A program made the translations under genes and the position numbers. A stretch of 8,158 nt of DNA, taken from contig CAJAFJ010000413.1 of assembly GCA_903938955.1 (NCBI GenBank), positions 1 to 8,158 of the forward strand, written 5' to 3'. The notes under the pieces are model-generated. The model did no database searches. It was not told where the DNA came from and saw only the letters and a list, made by a program, of their open reading frames with translations. Below are positions 6,275 through 8,158 of the stretch, one piece after another. Every line of letters begins with the position of its first letter. Positions within the stretch are counted from its first letter, which is position 1. This DNA comes from an uncultured beta proteobacterium. GTDB taxonomy: Bacteria > Pseudomonadota > Gammaproteobacteria > Burkholderiales > Burkholderiaceae.

Positions 6275-6295
6275 TTGCATCAACTATTGATGCAA
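6275..6295. promoter_or_regulatory. Perfect 9-3-9 inverted repeat, likely operator of the kor operon
   Basis: TTGCATCAA (6275-6283) and TTGATGCAA (6287-6295) are exact inverted repeats around CTA, 109 bp upstream of the flavoprotein start and 60 bp downstream of the chemoreceptor stop. The AT-rich stem of 9 bp with a 3-nt loop and no T-run fits a protein-binding operator better than a terminator. It is the strongest symmetric element in the window. The TGCA half-site cores recall several repressor families, but the regulator cannot be named from the sequence. Confidence 0.55.
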
Positions 6296-6337
6296 CTCAA
6301 ACTCCGACCCATGCGTCAGCGGCGCCGGCAAGCCTCC

Positions 6338-6360
6338 GCTTTAAGCTTTAAGCTTTAAGC
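6338..6360. repeat. Tandem 7-bp repeat (GCTTTAA x3) with stops in all six frames
   Basis: Three exact copies of GCTTTAA (6338-6344, 6345-6351, 6352-6358) are followed by a partial GC. Because the unit is 7 bp and contains TAA on both strands, the array places a stop in every frame of both strands. The minus-strand chemoreceptor terminates at the copy nearest its coding sequence (6355-6357). It may be a translational safety stop or simple slippage expansion. Confidence 0.75.
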
Positions 6361-8158
6361 CGCTGCCAGATTTTTGTAAACACCACAACCGATGAACAAA
6401 TCGTCCACCTGCTGAACATACGACATTTTGGTTTGCACGCGGCCGCTCACCGGGTTGGTGATGTCATATTCCACCCAGCCCGGCTCCATAGAAGCTTGTT
6501 GGATGATGGAATCAACCAAGCCGTCGCCATCAATCCCGGCAATGTCCTGCACCCGGGTACCGACCTTGGCCGGGTTGCCGCCAAACGCCAGATAGGTGCC
6601 GTGACGGTCGAGTGCAAACATGTACATGTCGCGGTCAAAAAAGCACTTATCGGCCTGCGTCAGGTCGCGCACAAAGGTATCGCGCGACCCACACTGGCGG
6701 CGGTAGTCGACAGCACGCTCGACCAGCGCCAAGGCCTCTTCGGCCGTCCCTTGCTGCAACTTGAAGACCGCCACCGCATCAGACAGCGTCGAGGCGCGCA
6801 CCTCCAGGTCATTGGCCTGCATGACAGCACGCTCAACCAGCGCTGCATTTTGCTGGGTGATTTCATCCAGCTGGCGAACAGCGGACGAGATTTCGGTCAA
6901 GCCCGTGCTTTGCTCGGCGCTGGAGGCCGAGATTTGCGACATATTGGCCGCCACCCCCCGAATGCCCTCCACCACCTGCGTGATGTTGAGGCCCGCCTTG
7001 CGGATTTGTGCCACACCGGTAGCCACCTGGGCAGAAGACGCGCCGATCAACTGGCGAATTTCCTTGGACGAGGCCGCCGAGCGTTGCGCGAGTGAACGCA
7101 CCTCGCTGGCCACCACAGCAAAGCCACGGCCCGACTCACCGGCGCGCGCGGCCTCCACCGCTGCGTTGAGCGCCAGAATATTGGTCTGAAATGCCAAGCC
7201 GTCAATCACACCAACGATCTCATCCATTCGCTTGGTGCTGGACTGAATCGCCTCGACCGAGCCAATGGCCTCGGCCATGGCCTGTGCGCCGTTCTCAGCC
7301 ACATCACGAACATTACCGGCCATGACGGCCGATTGCTGCGCCGCCCGCGCATTGTCTTGCACGGTCGACGACAACTCCTGCACACTGGCCGCCGTTTGTT
7401 CCAGGCTGGCGGCTTGCTGCTCGGTGCGGTCTGACAAAGCCCGGTTGCCGTGCGCCAGACTGCCACCGGCGCTGGACACCAGGGCCGAGTTGCTGCGCAC
7501 GCTGGCCACCATGGCGGAGAAATTATTCGCCATGGCGTCCATCGCCGTTGACATTCGGGCCAACTCATCCTTGCCTTCAATGCGCCTGCGCTGGCCCAGG
7601 TTGCCCATCGCCGTCTGCTGCATGCCGGCCAGCATCTGGCGTAAATCGACAATAAAACTGATGTGAAAAGCCAGCAAGAAATAGAGCATGACCAGCACGC
7701 ACAAGCCACTGCCGAGCGTGGTCAGCCAAAATAAGCTCTGGGTCGCATCCACCCGGGTCTGCAAGCGCTGCTTGGCGGCAGCCACCGCCGAACGCTGGAA
7801 CTCGGTCACGGTCTCGATGGTTTGCGTGCCGGCCTGAAAAAAGGCCTGCGAGTCACCCTGGGTGGCGTCAGGCGCGAACTGCTCGCGCGCAAATTTGGCA
7901 AAACTGGCACTGGCTTGTACCGCTTTGTCAGCCTGCGGGTCAGACACGCCAAAGTCTTTCATCAAGACCAGTGAATATTGAATGTCGCGACCCAACCGGT
8001 CCAGGCTATCAAGCTGGGTCCGCACGCGCGAGACACTGGCGACATCCAGCGTAGGCTGGCTTAGCAGACCCGCGCCTTGACCACGCAACTTGCCCAGCTG
8101 CTCGGTCCAGGGGTTGGTGCGCGACACCACCATGTCAATCAACATGTAAGTGGCCGGA
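6355..8158 (-). CDS. Methyl-accepting chemotaxis protein with C-terminal Cache-like domain, 5' end outside window
   Basis: The frame is open through the right edge, so the N-terminus, including the first membrane segment, is missing. An internal Met at 8145 is used for numbering. The visible N-terminal part is helical and periplasmic, with [15 protein letters not shown] near residues 12-26, typical of the middle of long helical-bundle sensors. A membrane segment lies at about 138-165, HAMP at about 168-215, and methylation helices around 245-265 and 405-440. The signalling tip includes [20 protein letters not shown] (316-335) and the following [15 protein letters not shown]. After about residue 465 comes a single-Cache-like domain: [20 protein letters not shown], then [16 protein letters not shown], then GWVEYDIT and FIGCGVYK. 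That domain would face the cytoplasm. No CheR/CheB-tethering pentapeptide is seen at the end. Ligand unknown. Confidence 0.93.
   Translation of the reverse strand, partial: PATYMLIDMVVSRTNPWTEQLGKLRGQGAGLLSQPTLDVASVSRVRTQLDSLDRLGRDIQYSLVLMKDFGVSDPQADKAVQASASFAKFAREQFAPDATQGDSQAFFQAGTQTIETVTEFQRSAVAAAKQRLQTRVDATQSLFWLTTLGSGLCVLVMLYFLLAFHISFIVDLRQMLAGMQQTAMGNLGQRRRIEGKDELARMSTAMDAMANNFSAMVASVRSNSALVSSAGGSLAHGNRALSDRTEQQAASLEQTAASVQELSSTVQDNARAAQQSAVMAGNVRDVAENGAQAMAEAIGSVEAIQSSTKRMDEIVGVIDGLAFQTNILALNAAVEAARAGESGRGFAVVASEVRSLAQRSAASSKEIRQLIGASSAQVATGVAQIRKAGLNITQVVEGIRGVAANMSQISASSAEQSTGLTEISSAVRQLDEITQQNAALVERAVMQANDLEVRASTLSDAVAVFKLQQGTAEEALALVERAVDYRRQCGSRDTFVRDLTQADKCFFDRDMYMFALDRHGTYLAFGGNPAKVGTRVQDIAGIDGDGLVDSIIQQASMEPGWVEYDITNPVSGRVQTKMSYVQQVDDLFIGCGVYKNLAAA

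Noticed and set aside
6289..6306. Sigma-54-like GG-N10-GC spacing on the minus strand, ending in TTGCA
   Set aside because: The GC half matches, but the -24 half (CGGAGT) departs from TGGCAC, and the site overlaps the 9-3-9 palindrome; no activator gene is visible.
6433..7095. 220-codon plus-strand open frame
   Set aside because: Antisense shadow of the chemoreceptor gene.

Overview
The window reads as a chromosomal stretch from a GC-rich betaproteobacterium. Codon use, protein style and architecture suggest Burkholderiales, perhaps a Comamonadaceae-like genus; this is inferred from recognition, not from a search. Almost everything from about 961 to the right edge is on the minus strand. The left end is more AT-rich and looks like accessory DNA.

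Left end (1-960). A truncated, unrecognised minus-strand gene leaves the window at base 1, and its start codon lies in the loop of a long inverted repeat. Pointing the other way is a two-gene toxin-antitoxin cassette: a DUF433 antitoxin and a DUF5615 PIN-like toxin overlapping by 4 nt. A short inverted repeat (928-954) separates it from the convergent operon to its right.

Centre (961-6166, minus strand). Four co-directional genes form a tight operon, in transcription order: a GltD-like FAD/NAD(P) flavoprotein carrying its own two-cluster ferredoxin domain; a 2-oxoacid:acceptor oxidoreductase alpha subunit with fused gamma domain (KorA type); its TPP-binding beta subunit with one [4Fe-4S] site (KorB type); and a two-CBS-domain protein. 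The inferred scheme is that KorAB decarboxylates a 2-oxoacid, probably 2-oxoglutarate, to the acyl-CoA. Electrons would pass through the Fe-S clusters to the flavoprotein and NAD(P), or in reverse to a low-potential acceptor. The CBS protein may report adenylate state. No free ferredoxin gene is present.

Control regions. The 188 bp ahead of the flavoprotein hold two perfect inverted repeats (6217-6232 and 6275-6295), and the flavoprotein starts at TTG behind a strong ribosome binding site. A hairpin (4311-4351) lies between flavoprotein and alpha subunit, where the alpha start is ambiguous.

Right end (6355-8158, minus strand). A methyl-accepting chemotaxis protein, cut by the window edge, shows a helical periplasmic part, one membrane segment, HAMP, signalling domain and an unusual C-terminal Cache-like domain on the cytoplasmic side. 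Its stop codon lies in a 3 x 7-bp tandem repeat that places stops in all six frames. No gene-free stretch exceeds 300 bases.
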